A DNA stretch of 37,431 nucleotides from positions 1-37,431 of the forward strand of contig JAAMXP010001203.1 of the NCBI GenBank assembly GCA_019693395.1, written 5' to 3'. Shown piece by piece: positions 37,414-37,431 of this stretch. A program made the position numbers and the translations under genes. Positions within the stretch are counted from its first letter, which is position 1. Every line of letters begins with the position of its first letter. A model generated the notes under the pieces. The model saw only the letters and a list, made by a program, of their open reading frames with translations, made no database searches and was not told the origin of the DNA. This stretch comes from Ettlia oleoabundans. Its lineage: Eukaryota > Chlorophyta > Chlorophyceae > Chlamydomonadales.

Positions 37414-37431
37414 CTGCGGAGTGGGGTGGGG

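Overview
The window looks like nuclear DNA of a unicellular green alga, most likely a trebouxiophyte (Chlorella-like). The reasons are GC-rich sequence, eleven protein genes almost all split by many short introns with TGCAG-type acceptors, plant-type versions of several proteins (an FtsH3/10-like mitochondrial protease, an SNF7 with a plant-like C-terminus, an MCTP-like membrane protein), a probable plastid transit peptide, and a selenocysteine-synthesis gene, which land plants lack but many green algae keep. Gene models were built by hand: splice sites were chosen so that every exon junction keeps the reading frame and the joined protein matches the family from memory. No search was run.

Layout, left to right. 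Positions 1 to about 1070 are AT-rich, organelle- or plasmid-like DNA with small hairpins, a direct repeat and a small broken reading frame. This block abuts the truncated 3' side of a minus-strand m-AAA protease gene (1328-5002). Then come SEC20 (minus, 5451-7702); SEPSECS (plus, 7977-11115); a lipid-anchored, possibly BAR-like coiled-coil protein (plus, 11531-13808); a plastid-targeted helical-repeat protein of unknown function (minus, 14357-16324); RPA2 (plus, 16653-19337); BUD23 (minus, 19883-21555); VPS32/SNF7 (minus, 22250-24100); a TBC-domain Rab-GAP (plus, 24732-27718); CDC45 (plus, 28996-34513); and the C-terminal part of an MCTP-like protein (minus, 35667-37413) that runs off the right edge.

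Functionally this is a mixed housekeeping neighbourhood. Two genes serve DNA replication (RPA2, CDC45). Several serve membrane traffic or membrane shape (SEC20, VPS32, the TBC protein, the MCTP-like protein, perhaps the BAR-like protein). One each serves selenocysteine synthesis, ribosome biogenesis and mitochondrial proteolysis. Three pairs are head-to-head with short shared upstream regions: SEC20/SEPSECS, repeat protein/RPA2 and VPS32/TBC. Nothing indicates an operon, CRISPR, prophage or transposon.

The most notable points are: a SEC20 SNARE with a lumenal tail of about 340 residues, strongly acidic over most of its length, ending in HEEL, an HDEL-like retrieval signal; an N-terminally MGCGSS-anchored BAR-like protein; a tandem-repeat plastid protein I cannot name; recurrent GC-AG introns; a CDC45 intron that could be retained in frame; and the AT-rich block joined to a broken FTSH gene.
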